Of a stretch of 64,000 nt of DNA, positions 43,772-56,999 are shown one piece after another (position 1 is the stretch's first letter; each line of letters starts with the position of its first letter). The translations under genes and the position numbers were made by a program. The stretch comes from Adenophora triphylla var. japonica (Eukaryota; Streptophyta; Magnoliopsida; Asterales; Campanulaceae). Below the pieces are notes generated by a model. That model did no database searches. It was given only the letters and a program-made list of their open reading frames with translations, and had not been told where the DNA came from. Location of the stretch: positions 248,001 to 312,000 of the forward strand of contig JAFEMH010002598.1 in the NCBI GenBank assembly GCA_022495995.1, written 5' to 3'.

Positions 43772-45443
43772 AACACCCACAAACTAACCTTTTGCTCGTC
43801 CCGAGTAAAACAAAACTAAAAGAAGTAAAATAAAACTACTCTAAATATTAATAATAAAATATTAAAAACAAAATAATTATTTTTAGGATGTTCTATCACA
43901 GATAAGTCATTGGCCATACAAGTCTCAGATTCTCACCAACACACATAATCAACAAGTGCCACCACAGTAATGAGATTACAATCACATTGAAGCATAAAAC
44001 TCACAATTTTCCACCGCGGCCTGAATGATGAATGAATTATGGGAGGTCACTGCCAACAACCTAAGATTGTTTATGGATTCACTAAGCGATGCTCTAAATC
44101 AATATGCCATAGATATTACAACCCAAAAAGGACACTCATATGCATATTTACACAATTGTCAACCCGGTTATCGATATTGAAAGAATAATATGGCTTAAAA
44201 TGTTATGGTGCGAAAGATCGCAGGGCTAGGTTCATGGTTACAAATGAAGGTAAGGACATACGAACATAAGAAAGTGAAACTAGAAAGTCTTCTTGTAACA
44301 ATACATCCTCACTTTGATGATAATTCCTCCGCTCACCCTTATTACTTCTCAATGTGCCAACCCACAAACTAAAACTTTTTCATACATTGACATGGGGTTG
44401 GGCACATTCCACTACTTCCTTTGGTCACCTTGAAATACAATTTCACTTTTGATATTAGAGAGGGCAAGGCTTCATTTTTTTCTTCTTTTTCTTTTCTTTC
44501 TTTTCTTTCTTTTATTTATTTATTTATTTTTTTTTTTTTACTTTGCACAAATGTATCACAAAGAATGTGCATTTACTATTTTGCTCAAGCCCCTCTTTTC
44601 ATTACATAACATGACCATTTTCTTTATTTTCGTGACCACTTTCCACTCGATCCTTTGATTATCAAAACATCCCCCAAAATATCCCCATTCTTTCCCTAGT
44701 TTCACTTTCTTGAAAATGTGAGAAAATAGTGTATAAGCTAAAATGGTGGGATAATGAGGGTACAAACGAAGGCGAATGGTGGTCTAAAATAACCTCCCAC
44801 TTTGTGAGAGATTCCATTCTTTTTCAAGCTCAAAAGGGGTTCTAGCGGAAAATTTTATATAAGTGACTAGAAAGTTTAAGGCTCACAAAAAGGGATTCAA
44901 AGAATAGCCATATATATCAAGTAACCTATTGACGTGTTATTGACAATCATGTAAACATGTTCTAGGGACCCCGAGAATACACAAAGTGATCCCATAAAAG
45001 GCACCTAAGTTGATGACAATGACCAAGAATATGATACGGAAGTGAGAGGTGGTGCAATCATAATTTAAATGTTTCAATGCAATCCCAATCACCACACTAA
45101 TAATAGCACATGTGATTTTCAAACTTTAAGCACACTCTAATCATCACAGACTTTGGCCATCCCAACTATGAAAAGAACAAATTTTTTTAAATTTTTCTAT
45201 TTTTTTTTAGAGGGTGACACTATATACACTCCCCTATAAACCCACAAACTCGGAGAGTTGCCCACCCCCAAACTCAAAACATGCTATGTCCTCATAGCGA
45301 AGAGAACAAAAGCGTGCCTTGGGTTCGACGGACGACATGACACGACTAAGCAGTAATTAACGTAAAAATAAAACATACCTTATTGGGTTGCCTCCCAAGC
45401 AGCGCATTTGGTTAAAGTCGTTAGCCCGACTATGGTCCCAAGC
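43772..45443. other. Non-coding 3' internal region of the LTR element
   Basis: About 1.7 kb between the gag-protease frame and the 3' LTR, where RT/IN or envelope-like genes would lie in Athila. Only T-rich and low-complexity DNA is seen. Confidence 0.55.
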
Positions 45444-47819
45444 TTACTTGGCCTTTGCTTTGCGGCCTTTGGACCATCTCTTCTCCTCACGGGCACAAAC
45501 GCCCTTCTCTCTCCAAATCAGCTCTCCATTGTCAACAAGTAGGGGTAAAGCCACATTTATTTTTGAAACTTTACGCTTGTGCTTACCCCTCTTTCTTTTC
45601 TTTTTATTGGGGTTTCCACCCCCAAACTCATTTTTTTCTTCAACCTGCAAAACACCATTCTCACAACCAAGATCAAGAGAGTTATCACGCACAAAAATAT
45701 TTAAAAATATAGAATCAGATAAATCACTATAACTTTCCTCACTAACTCTCGATTTTGAAGGCCCTTGTGGTAAATGTGATGGATTCGACTCTTTATGGGA
45801 GCCGTGTGGGGAGTGATACGACCCGTTACTCCTAGAGTATTGATCGGCCTTAATGTTACTAGCCATGGGACAAACGTCCGCATTATCCCCACTTTTCTCA
45901 CATCCATTCACATCATCTATAAAAATTGGAAAATCAGTTATGGCTCCTACAAAACCATCTTTGGGGGAGGGGTTCTTATCATTTCTAATCATACAAAACT
46001 TACATTCCTCCCCCATACCTCTCAAGGACACCATCCCTTGACACACATCAATGGTGGCCTTAGTGTCAAACATAAATGGTCTCCCAAGCAGAATGGGAGT
46101 TTTCAGTTGTTCCTCACTTGATCCCTCCATGCACATTACATAAAAATCAATGGGGATAATGATTTTATCAATTTTAACCAACACCCTTTCAATAACCCCT
46201 AAGGGTCTTTTGATTGAGAGATCCGCCAATTGCAAGTCTCTCTTGGGTGGTTTCAACTCACACACCCCCAAATTTCTAAAAACATGAAAGGGCATCACAT
46301 TAACACTTGCCCCAAGATTCAACAAACCTTTAAAATTTTGACCCCCTAAAGAAATTGGGATAGTGAAACACCCGGGGTCTTTTTGAACATGATTAACTTT
46401 TTCATTCTCATTAACATCATCATTATTATCAAAACAATCAATATTATCAAGAGAAGATAGAAATACCTCCTCGATTTCCTCACTCTCATCCCACACTGTC
46501 GTGATTGACTTTGCTTGCTCAGGTGGGTTCTTCTCTTTCATCAACTCTTGGGCAACCTTCACAAGTTGCTCTACTTGTGTGCCCATCTTTTCAAACGCAG
46601 CATCTGTATTTCTGTTGCTTTGCTGCATCTCCATCCTTAACTGCTGGACTGCCAGCTCCCAAGGCTCTTTATCATGTTGTCCAGGTGGTGGCACATGAAG
46701 AGGTTTCACTTGCTGATTATGATGGCCACCCCATGGATTGTAGTTACCATATGGGTTGCCTTGGGGTGGTGGCCTTGGTGCATATCCATTGAAAGCATGT
46801 GCCTGTTCAGGATGATAAGAAAAATTTGCTGCACTTGGACACATATTAGTCACATGAGATGATAAACCACAATTTGTACAATAATCAGTAATAACATTGG
46901 CACCAGCAGAAGTGCCACAGGCAGTCAATTTATCAATTTTATTATTTAACAGTGCAATCTGCTTTGAAATATTATCACTAGCATTCAATTCAAGTACCCC
47001 CTTGTTCTACCCCTCGAACTCTTTTGTTGAGAATTAGCACTCAACATCTCAAATAAAGCTTTAGTTTCTTCCGGTCTTGGCTCCTATCGAGCCTCCAGCA
47101 AAGATTGCCAACCATTGATTGACCATTGTCATTCAAGCCATCATAAAAGGCTTGGTTCAAATGAGGGTAGTGTAAAATTGTGTTGGGGACATTGCATTAA
47201 CATTGTATTAAATCTTTCCCATGCCTCACGAAAGGGCTCCCCACATCTTGGGAAAATGTCATCAGTTTACGTCTAAAACCACCAACAGATGATGTGGGTA
47301 ATATCTTTTAAGGAACACATCTTGCAATTCTACCCAGTACTAATCTTTGCTCGACGCAAGCATCGCAACCATGTTTTAGCCACTCCCTTAAGAGTGTAAG
47401 GAAAACACTTGAGTCCTAATTTGCTCCTCGGTCACTCCTCGTCTTAACAAAAATTGAGCAACTACAATAATATACTCTTTAAGGAACGTGAGTGCATCCT
47501 CACTGTGCAATCCGTGAAAGCTTGGCAACATGGCAAAATATTGTCCTTTGACCTCTAAATTTTTGGCTGCGTCGGACAAAGACTACGCAAGAGGTAGATG
47601 TGTCTACCCTAGGTCTCAGAAATCATTCATAGTCTGCGCCGGTGGTTCTGCCATCTCGGCTTTTTCTTCCTCTACCTCGGTGGTGGAGGGTTCTGATTCG
47701 ATGTCCGAATCTGAAAAGAGAGGATTAAAGAGGGGATCGCCCTCAAATTCTTCCTCAAGTCTATTTATGTTGTCGTCCAATGGCACCAATGTAGTTTTCA
47801 AAGAACGACGACCTTGCAT
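45444..47819 (-). pseudogene. Athila-like gag-protease, broken
   Basis: On the minus strand gag opens near 47819 (MQGRRSLKTTLVPLDDN), continues in other frames (47579-47388, FHGLHSEDALTFLKEY) and then in one 514-codon frame, 46988-45444. That frame has a CCHC knuckle (C-TN-C-GLSS-H-VTNM-C) and a retropepsin-like domain (GLLNLGASVNVMP...ILLGRPFMFDTKATID). The catalytic D of the usual D-L-G-A-S motif is N here. After protease comes a Ser-rich and strongly basic tail (KKKRKRGKHKRK) instead of RT. The frame changes between 47400 and 47000 show the gag cannot be read through. Confidence 0.85.
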
Positions 47820-47853
47820 TCACTACCTAACCTACTTGTTTACTTGCAACAAG

Positions 47854-47871
47854 TCCCCGGCAACGGCGCCA
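47854..47871 (-). other. Primer-binding site (tRNA-Asp type)
   Basis: On the minus strand TGGCGCCGTTGCCGGGGA lies a few bases inside the 5' LTR, the site used by Athila elements. Confidence 0.9.
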
Positions 47872-47877
47872 AAAACT

Positions 47878-49482
47878 TGATGGAGGAAAACTCCCTCTTG
47901 TAATAAAAACCGAGCAAGTGTACTCACTACCGGTGTAGCAGTATGCAAATGCAGGGGTCGAATCCACAGAGACTCGTTGGTAAACAAGTAATGGGAAAGC
48001 AATGAATTTTGTAACCAAAGTTTATAGATTTTATTTGAAAACTAAGAGCATAAATTAAATAACTAAAACTAACTAGACGAGAAAACAGATTATGAGCAGA
48101 GATTCGTAGATTGGATTTCACTTCACCATCATTCTATGCAGAATTTTACTTAAGAAACATTAACTCAACTTCTAGGATTCACTCACTTTAGCTAGGATCG
48201 ACACGGTTAGGTGGCCGGATTACAACCCTAAATACTCTCTTAATATTATGAGTTCTATTACGGCACCACAATATTCCAAGAATACATTAAGCACGAAAGA
48301 ATAAAAGAACCTAATATTGATCCGCTTCTATTACGGCACAGATCAAATTATTCAATCAATAGTGGTCAATGTATAAATCGCCCAAAATTAATGGCTCGAT
48401 AAATAACCAATTATTCAAAGATGAGTTCGTATCTTAACATACGTCTCGAATCCAAGAACAAGAAATTAAAATCTATTGATGAACTAGAAGGAATTAAATA
48501 GAAAGAATTAAAAATATTATTGCATAGAAATCCGGTAAAGGTTCGACCAATCTACAAATCTAATAAATTAGCTACTCATAATTTACAAATAATAAAAACC
48601 TGGAACAATGAATAAATCTTCTTCTTCAATTGAATTCCCAAAAGCCTAAATAAAACTAGAAATAATTATAATATAATATGTGTTATCTATCCCTCCTTGC
48701 CGTGGCTGCTGCATTATTTATATAAAGAGAATAGGGTAACACTGTAGACCAAGGCCAGAAAAGACAAGAATGCCCCTGAAAAATACGTAAAAATAATGCT
48801 GAAAAACTGGTGACGTCGGAAGAAGCGCGGCCGCCCTCGAATTCCAGCGCGGACGCCCAAGTTGGCCGAGAGTTCTGTGCGTAATTTTTCCTTGGTGCGC
48901 GGCCGCCCTTATAGACTGAAACTGCCTCGGCCCTTATAGACTGAAACTGCCTCGGCCCAATCTGGCCTCATTTGGCCCTAACTGGCCCCTAATTCCCTAG
49001 GCCAAACCATGAAGTGGCCGGCCATAAACCAAGTGCCTTTGCCTTGTTTAGTATTAATTATTATTCGTTTCGTCCCGCTATCTTGCAGTCGCACTTTGAC
49101 CACTTTAATGACTTCTTCTGCACTTCGCTCTTTGGACTTTTATTTTTCATTTTATCCCAGGAATTTTTATAAATTAAATTCGTCCGAAAATTCCATATTC
49201 CCAGTTCAGTCCCTAAATTTTCCAATATTTCCAATTTAGTCCAAAAGCTTCCAAATGCCAGTTTAGTCCTTGAGCTCGTAATTTCAGTTTTTTTTTCCTT
49301 CTCTGCTCCGCTCCACTTTATTCCTTTTGCACTTTTTAGCCATAAAATGCACCTTTAATCAGCTCTATACCCTGTACTCATAAAATACTCACAAACCACA
49401 TCAAATATACATAAAACTCGGGAATCAAACTCAAGGAAAGCCTAAAAGTGCATCATTTGGATGGGTAAATACACATCCATCA
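47878..49482 (-). repeat. 5' LTR
   Basis: 1605 bp, full-length version of the LTR, next to the primer-binding site. Confidence 0.93.
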
Positions 49483-49487
49483 GTTAT

Positions 49488-50040
49488 CAACCTTTATGAG
49501 ATTAAGTTGATACTTTAACATTCTGGTGGTGGATAATGAGGCGGCTGTGGTTATAAGAAGGAAGGCAAAAAAGGAAAGAGTAAAGGGAGGATTGAAAACG
49601 CCTATTTCTGTTGTAGAATGGGGTGTGGAGAGATAAACAGAGACATGGGGGAATTGAATTGAAGGGATTCAATTGGATTTTGTTATAGGCAGAATGAAAC
49701 AAATCAGACAATGATAGATAAGGCTAAGTAACAGTGGATTTGCTGAAAATAGAAATGGAGCAAAGGGGGCTCAAAGGGGGCTCAACTTTCCTATGTTATA
49801 AGAGGCATAAGGTTGTCATAGGAATTGCAGAGGGTTGGGTATTTTCACATTGGAACTGAAAGGTGTGTTATTTAGTTGTTTCATTTTCATGATCAGTTGG
49901 ATCAATTGTTGGTTAGTTTCTGCAGTTATGTGCCCTGCTAGCGGCATGGGCTTCTGGTCCTTCAGTTTTATTCCATTCGTGAAAATTCATGGCATACTTC
50001 TATGGTAATTTCATCTTATTAATTTCCTTCTCCCTCATAC
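49488..50040. other. Continuation of the OEP7 flank
   Basis: Host DNA resuming after the LTR element. No ORF or repeat recognised. Confidence 0.45.
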
Positions 50041-50664
50041 TCAGAGCTCGAGACAAGATTTCCAGATTTTCTAGGGTTTCTGAATTGCGAGGGTGAGTTC
50101 GGTCTATCAAGTAGAGTAGAAGCAAAAGCAGCAGCAATGTTTAATCGCATTCAAAATCAACATTGGGTCAATTGGATGGTACATATTCTACTAATCACTT
50201 TTTTTTGGTTGAATCGTTTTTGTTTTTGGTGATGATTTAGTGATAACTTGACATTGATATTTCTTTTTGCACTTTCTATTTTGGTTGGGTTTCGCTGTAA
50301 CTTCATTCACATTGATACCAAATGTGTGTTTGTATGTGTGTGGTGTGTTCTTATTCAGTGATTAAGTAAGTTAAGTGAAGTTGTGGGCATTTTATTGCAA
50401 ATTTCCGCTGACACCATCATTTTTCCAAATTGTCTTAAAATTATCCTGTGAATAAATGAGATCAAAATCGGGATGGCACGTTGACAATAAAATAGCGAAA
50501 AAATACCAAATTTTGTGTTTTGAGTTATTTGGTGACTACACTTTGAGTTATTTGGTGAGATAAACAGAGGGGGGGATTGAAATAACTGCCTATGAAAAAT
50601 TGCTTTCCCAATCCACTACCCAGCAGCTGATGTAGCTCTGTCCATTTGAGTGAGGTGAGAAAAC

Positions 50665-50723
<59 letters not shown>

Positions 50724-52205
50724 TCTCTTGTGGTTCAATTGAGGTGAACAGGGAACACATCTTTCTTTACATTTATTCAATCGCGTTGCGTTTATGCTTT
50801 TGTCATTCTGTTTGATGTCTTGCAATCCGTTTTTTTATTCACCATAATTCCTCAATTGATAAATTCTGATCATTATGGTTTTTGAAAGTTAGGAGAATGA
50901 GGAGGTTAATGGTATGATTTTGAAAACAAATATTGATTCTTTTTTTCAGGCTTCATAATTTCTGCAATTTTTATCAATGTCAATTTTTGCAACTTCGTCT
51001 CATTTATTGATATCAGCTTTATATGTGTCATGTTTCAGGGCGTAAGGCAGCGAGTGATGCATTGGAGTTCCAAGTGTACAACCAAGTAATGACGAGGACG
51101 GAGAATTTGCAATTGAGCATCACCGCAGAAAGATGGATACTTAGGGTAATGTGGATTCTCATTGTGTTATGATGTCCATAGTATTTTACATTAATCCGAA
51201 AATATATTTTACTTTTTTCTTTAATCAGATTGTTACTTCTTATTTTTGATTTTTTTGGTACTATATTAATCTCTAGCATTCTTGAATTAAGCAGGGACTT
51301 TAATTTTCTTTGATGACAGTTATTCTCAATCTAAGTTTGATGGATCTTGATCAAAGAAAGGGTAAAACCTAATTCCACTGTCAGATTCCTTCATGTTCTT
51401 GATTCCTTCTTGAATTTCATTGGGTATACATTATAGATTCATATCACATTCTTTGACCATCCCTCTCGCCATTCACACCCAACCCCTCTCCTCCTTCTAC
51501 AACCAGCAGAGCATGAGGCAAGCCCACAACTTTCAAGTCCGTGTAGCGTTTATCAAAGGGAGGTCTACAGTTCCCCGTTTATGTAGGTGCTCCCGCCCAC
51601 CTTTCTGTCGTTCTCGGGTATCTCACAGTTGAGGTAATTTTGCTCATTTACCCGATTTTGAATTTTGTCTTATTTTATGAGTTTTTGTAAAGTTGGAACA
51701 CGTTAGAGAGGATCAAGTTGGACATATGGAGAATCTGTTTGAGCATACATTATAAAGTTATCTTTGGTCTTTGTTAAGATGTAAAGTTATCTGTTAAGAT
51801 GTAAAGTTGTTAAGATGTAAAGTTATCTGGAAAAAATCTCAACATGTTCACTGAAATGCTCCTATTTCTTGGATCTATCTATTGGTTTACATAACCTCAA
51901 TGTTGCAGACATAATTTTTTGGCTTTGACGTTACCTTTAGGCAGTCGAGATTGGGAAGCAACTGTTGAGAAGTACTTTATTCATCATGGTTTTGGGTAAG
52001 AATTGTTTTCATCAACGAATGGACTTTTTGTTCCTCAGTTGATAGCTTACTATATTTTCACAGCATAAATGAATTTGAGTATGGAAACCACTTTTTTCAA
52101 TTCCTAGAGCGGAGCCGTTTATTCCAGATGTCATGATTTTCAAGGTTCTGCTAATGAATTTGAGCCCAAGTATGTTGCTGCGATTAGCCTATGGCTAACA
52201 AAGGT
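50041..52205 (+). other. Possible multi-exon gene or gene relic, unrecognised
   Basis: Several exon-like bits on the plus strand have plausible borders: after TTTCAG at 51039 a frame with ASDALEFQVYNQVMTRTENLQ...; around 51909-51996 a frame HNFLALTLPLGSRDWEATVEKY... followed by GTAAG; and around 52130-52203 HDFQGSANEFEPKYVAAISLWL... followed by GTAATG. A leader with an ATG (50139) and GT donor (50178) precedes them. The phases between pieces could not be made to agree with confidence and I do not recognise the protein, so it may be a decayed gene. Confidence 0.35.
50667..50719. repeat. (GA)n microsatellite
   Basis: About 26 AG units. Confidence 0.97.
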
Positions 52206-53120
52206 AATGTCTGCAATACTTGAATCATGCGAATCAGAAGACGACTACCATCTAAATTTTGTGGGTATCAACAATAGTTAGGAATTCCTGAGATACTTTT
52301 CATTTCTCAAGCTTTACTCTTCATAAATCTACTATCTCTTTTTCATTGAAACTAACTTGCTGTCAATTTGTGAGTGTTTAGACCATCTGTGAGCCGTTAG
52401 CCGTTGTGAAAACCACATTTCTCTTTATTTCCGTTTCTGCTCGCCTGACTCTCTGGTAGAGTTACTGGGTGATAAGCTTACAAGCCAAAATTTTAATTTT
52501 CCTTTTTTTTTTTTTGTCCCTTTGAGTTGTTCAATAAGTATGTGCATAATTCTTCTTAATTCCCGGTCAGTATTTGAATTTAACATAGCAAATTTTTATG
52601 AATTTCCAATTTATTTATTATATATATTTTTTTTATGTTTTACTTTTTTATTTTTTTTACTTTGGTATGGCATTTGCCTTCATATGCATTTTTTATTTCT
52701 ATTATTGTAGTGTGCAGATATGGTTGTTAGTTCAATGTGGGATCTTTATTGCATCTTAAATGATTATAATTTATTTGTGAGTTTATATAATTTAATACTC
52801 CCACCTTGCTGTTTTATAAGCTTATATTCTTGCATGTGTTTGTGGTGGTGGTGTAAAATTTTAACCATATATTAAGGCAATAGACTTCTCCCTAATCTCT
52901 CAATCGCATAGTACGTCGACATTTTATAGGACCAATCATTTTCATACTGTCATTGTTCATACTGTTACTGTGACATTGGCACGGGTTAGAGAGTACTAGT
53001 AATTGTACAATTGATGTAAATACTTACTACTATAATAATAGTTAGTAATAATACTTGTTAATAATAATAATTCATTGTTATAACAATAACAATAACAATA
53101 ATAATAAAGTATATACTTCT
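52206..53120. other. Intergenic, nothing recognised
   Basis: T-rich then AT-rich DNA with short ATAATAATA runs. No gene. Confidence 0.5.
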
Positions 53121-53286
53121 ATACCTAAACCATATATTATATACCTAAACTCTAAAGTATATACCATTACACCATAAATTCTAAATCCTAAACCTTATAT
53201 ACCCCATACCCTAACCCCTATACCTAAAATCATATTTATGCCCCATACTCTAAACCCTAAATCATATATCTAAACTCTAAATTATA

Positions 53287-53567
53287 CTCCCTCCGTCCCA
53301 GCCGAGTGTACACTTATTTTTCTTTTGGTCCGTCCCAGCCGAGTGTGAACTGCCTAAAATGGAAGGGAATCTTCACTATTTATCCCACTCATTCTCTCCT
53401 ATTTTACTTTGACACTCACAACATTCTCTCCTAACTATTCCTTTCACTCATTCTCTCTCCTATTTTACTTTTACACTCACAACATTCTCTCTCCACTTTT
53501 TCTCTCTTACTTTTCCTTAATCGGTGTGCCCAACATTTTGGTTCACACTAGGCTGGGACGGAGGGAG
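53287..53567. mobile_element. Stowaway MITE
   Basis: CTCCCTCCGTCCCAGCCGAGTG at the left, CTAGGCTGGGACGGAGGGAG at the right. The left terminal wording GTCCGTCCCAGCCGAGTGTGAACTG is repeated 45 bp inside. Confidence 0.92.
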
Positions 53568-53598
53568 TATACCTCTATACCCTAAACCTTGTCATATA

Positions 53599-53869
53599 CT
53601 CCCTCCGTCCCACGTGAATAGACACCAAAAATCTTGGCACAATAACTAAGGAAAATGAATATAATAATGAAAATGTGTGGTAGGAAATGAAGAGAGAGAA
53701 TGAGTGGAGTTGGTTGAATAAATTGTGTGGTAGGAAATGAAGAGAGAGAATGAGTGGGTGGGGTAGGATGAATATAAAATAATAAATTCTTTTCCATTTT
53801 GGGCAGTGTCTATTCACGTGGGACGTCCCAAAAAGGAAATAAGTGTCTATTCACGTGGGACGGAGGGAG
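53599..53869. mobile_element. Stowaway MITE
   Basis: CTCCCTCCGTCCCACGTGAATAGACAC is matched by its inverse at the right end. It holds a doubled internal GTGTGGTAGGAAATGAAGAGAGAGAATGAGTG segment. Confidence 0.95.
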
Positions 53870-53941
53870 TATACCACTCACTAAACCCTAAACCCTAAAT
53901 ATTACATATCCTAACCCATATACCTTAAACCTTGTAGTATA

Positions 53942-54215
53942 CTCCCTCCGTCCCACGATAATATATAAAATTTCCTTTTTGGGCGTCCCACAATAATATA
54001 TAACTTTCCTAAAATGGAAATGACTTTTTACTATTCCCTCCACTCATTCTCTCTCCTACATTATTTTAATACTCACATCACCATTATAATTTACTATTCT
54101 CTCCACTCATTCTCTCTCCTATTTTATTTTCACACTCACAACACTTTCAATATAATACTTCCTCCTTAATTCCCGTGCATTGGCAAAAGTCTATAAAACT
54201 ATGGGACGGAGGGAG
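53942..54215. mobile_element. Stowaway MITE
   Basis: CTCCCTCCGTCCCACGATAATATATAA at the left, ATGGGACGGAGGGAG at the right, TA-flanked. Confidence 0.92.
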
Positions 54216-54307
54216 TATGCCACTATACACTAAACCCTATAAAGCCCGTACCCTAACCCTATTCCTTAAATCATATTTATACCCCGTACCCTAGACTCTA
54301 AATCATA

Positions 54308-54592
54308 CTCCCTCCGTCCCGTCCGACTTAGGACATTCACTCCCGACACGGAGATTAAGGAATACTATTATAATATTAGGAGAGAGAATGAGTGGAGGAT
54401 GTGTTGTGAGTGTGAAAAATTAAATAGGAGAGAGAATGAGTGGGATAAATAGTGATGGGATTATTGTTGTGAGTATGACAAGTGGGTCCCATTTAATATA
54501 AAAGTAATATAAACTTTCCATTTTGGGCCGTCCTAAGTCGGGTGGGACGCCCAAAATGGCAAAACGTCCTAAGTCGGATGTGACGGAGGGAG
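54308..54592. mobile_element. Stowaway MITE
   Basis: CTCCCTCCGTCCCGTCCGACTTAGGAC at the left, CGGATGTGACGGAGGGAG at the right. Close to the MITE at 13435-13698 (shared GGGCCGTCCTAAGTCGGGTGGGACG). Confidence 0.92.
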
Positions 54593-54649
54593 TATACCTC
54601 ATAACCCGTATTCTAAACTATATGTCATATATCTTATATCATTAGTTCT

Positions 54650-55645
54650 GTCAATCGGGTTGGGTCGGGCCGGGCCAACCCAAGCCTACCAGGTTTCACT
54701 TAATGACGGGCCGGGCAGGGCCGGAACATTAGTGGGCCTAGTAAATGTCAAGTCCGACCCATGTGAACATCTTATGTAAAGAAATGTTTATTAATATTAT
54801 TGATAATTGAATATTACATAATAGTAATAATTAAGAGAAAAATATTTAATAATAATAATAATTTAATCTTTAAAAAATATTAATAATGCTTTCACTTTAC
54901 CCCAACCCCTAAAATTCACACTAAAACCTAAAGTATTTACCATATTGCTTAAAGTTCCTTCTGACAAACAACAAAAAAAAAAAAATTAAAAATCTTACTC
55001 TAGGACGGAGGGAGTAAAAAATGTCTAAAATATTATTTCCAAGTCGTTAAAAAATTAATAAAAAACTAAATATAAATAAAGGATAGTCCGTCCCTCTTTT
55101 CTTTTCACTTGTTTAGTTTTTTTCTATCTTTTTTATATACCTATTTGTAAAAAATATCAGTAATAAAAACGTCTAAAATATTATTTTCTGGTCAATAAAA
55201 AATTAATAAAAAATAAAATAAATGAAGGGTAGTTCGTCCATATTTTCTTTTATATAATTTCATTTGTTTAGTTATTTTCTATCTTTTTTTATATACTTAT
55301 TTGTAAAAAATATCAGTAATAAAAAAATTCTATTATTTTCTAGTCAATAAAAAATTAATAAAAAAATAAAAATAAATAAAGGATAGTCCGTCTCTCTTTT
55401 CCTTTATATACTTTCATTTGTTTAGTTATTTTTATTTTTTCCATATTTTTTCTGATTTAAAAAAATAATAATAAAAAATAGGAAAACCAATTTGGCATGT
55501 GGATCTTTGGATCCGGGCCAAACGGGTGGGCTTGGACTCCAAAAATGGGTCGGGCCGAGTTTAGAACCGTTTCATCTCACGGGCTTCAACCTGTCCCACC
55601 CGCGGGTTGGTCCGTACGGATCGGGACGGGACGGGCCGGCCTGTT
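54650..55645. mobile_element. Possible hAT-like element rich in GGGCCGGG
   Basis: CGGGTTGGGTCGGGCCGGGCC wording on the left and GGGACGGGCCGGCCTGTTTGGCCATCACC on the right flank an AT-rich centre. The centre contains three diverged copies of AAATAAAGGATAGTCCGTC...TTTCATTTGTTTAGTTATTTT. Termini and target duplication are not settled. Confidence 0.5.
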
Positions 55646-55701
55646 TGGCCATCACCAGTAGAGTCGGGCTCGCTCCATTTTTAAACCGTTCCATCTAGAG
55701 G

Positions 55702-56246
55702 CCGTCAATTCGAGATAACGAGACATAACGAAACTATGATATTTCGCAACTATGCGAGATGGACGGGTCGTCCCGAATTCTTTACGCGCCTAAAATACCT
55801 CGTTCCGTCCCAAATCTACCTCGGGACGCGGGACAATACGGGACAATGCAGGACAAGAAGACTCTAATATTATTAAGCTAAAATCCAACTGAGATGATGT
55901 CAAAACATTAAATTGAAAATATAAGATAATTTTTTACAATCCAACAAGATCAAAACTTCTTAATTTCATAAAACAACTTAATCAGCACAAAAGACAATGT
56001 ATAGTTGAAAAAAAAAAAACTAATGAATAAGTGCTAAATACCTTTGAGGTTAAAGTTAAATAAAATTAATATTAAAATTAAAAATATGCGGGACGTCCCG
56101 TCCCGTTCCATCCCGTTTTATCCCGCATCCCAAACGGGATGTCCCAAATAGACCCGCTTTTATACGGGATTAGAATATACTATCCAGTCTCATCCCATTT
56201 ATATGACGGAACAAAACGTCCCGACGGGACGATCCCAAATTGACGG
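55702..56246. mobile_element. TIR element in copy B
   Basis: Ends CCGTCAATT / AATTGACGG with GGGACG/CGTCCC-rich subterminal DNA in opposing orientations around an AT-rich core. Copy A lacks it. The flanks ATCTAGAG and ATTTAGTT may be a decayed 8-bp duplication. Confidence 0.65.
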
Positions 56247-56597
56247 ATTTAGTTCTTTTTACTTTCTTCTTTCTGTACTTAGTATTTGATAGACCAAATT
56301 AGATTTATCCAAAAGTCTACATCAAATTTCACTTTAAAAATAATTTCATCTTTCCCCCCAAATTTCAACAGACGTTAAAAATTTAATGAAATTGATTATG
56401 TGCATATCACATAATTTTTCTTTAATTTAATTTTATCATTATTCTCATATTCAATAAAAATTATAAAATGATTTAGAAAATTAAGAAAACCAAATTAATT
56501 TTATACATTATTTATTAAAATAAAATATAAAAATAATAATATCCAACATAGAGCTCTATTTTTTATTTATAAATTTAAGAAACGTATTTTATAATAA

Positions 56598-56861
<264 letters not shown>

Positions 56862-56867
56862 ACATAT

Positions 56868-56922
56868 ATGGGTTAAAACTTATTATAAAATACCTTTCTT
56901 AAATTTATAAATTTAACCCATG

Positions 56923-56999
<77 letters not shown>

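Larger units (their letters stand above)
42305..49482 (-). mobile_element. Complete LTR retroelement encoding gag-protease only
   Basis: Two LTRs (42305-43771 and 47878-49482) begin TGATGG and end CCATCA. The 5-bp duplication GTTAT (42300-42304 and 49483-49487) brackets the element. A tRNA-Asp-type primer site next to the right LTR fixes the orientation as minus. Gag and protease resemble Athila, but no RT, RNase H or integrase is present, so it must borrow them from an autonomous relative. By eye the LTRs differ by about ten substitutions plus one deletion, so insertion was fairly recent. Confidence 0.92.
53121..54650. repeat. Degenerate CCCTAAA-like tract broken by MITEs
   Basis: Between four MITEs the DNA consists of ACCCTAAACCCTAAATC / TATACCCTAAACC words with much divergence. 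It recalls plant telomere repeat (CCCTAAA)n mixed with CATATTTATACCCC, perhaps an interstitial telomeric-like or short satellite tract. Confidence 0.6.

Noticed and set aside
53121..54650. True telomere
   Set aside because: Repeats are degenerate, mixed with other words and flanked by ordinary DNA on both sides.
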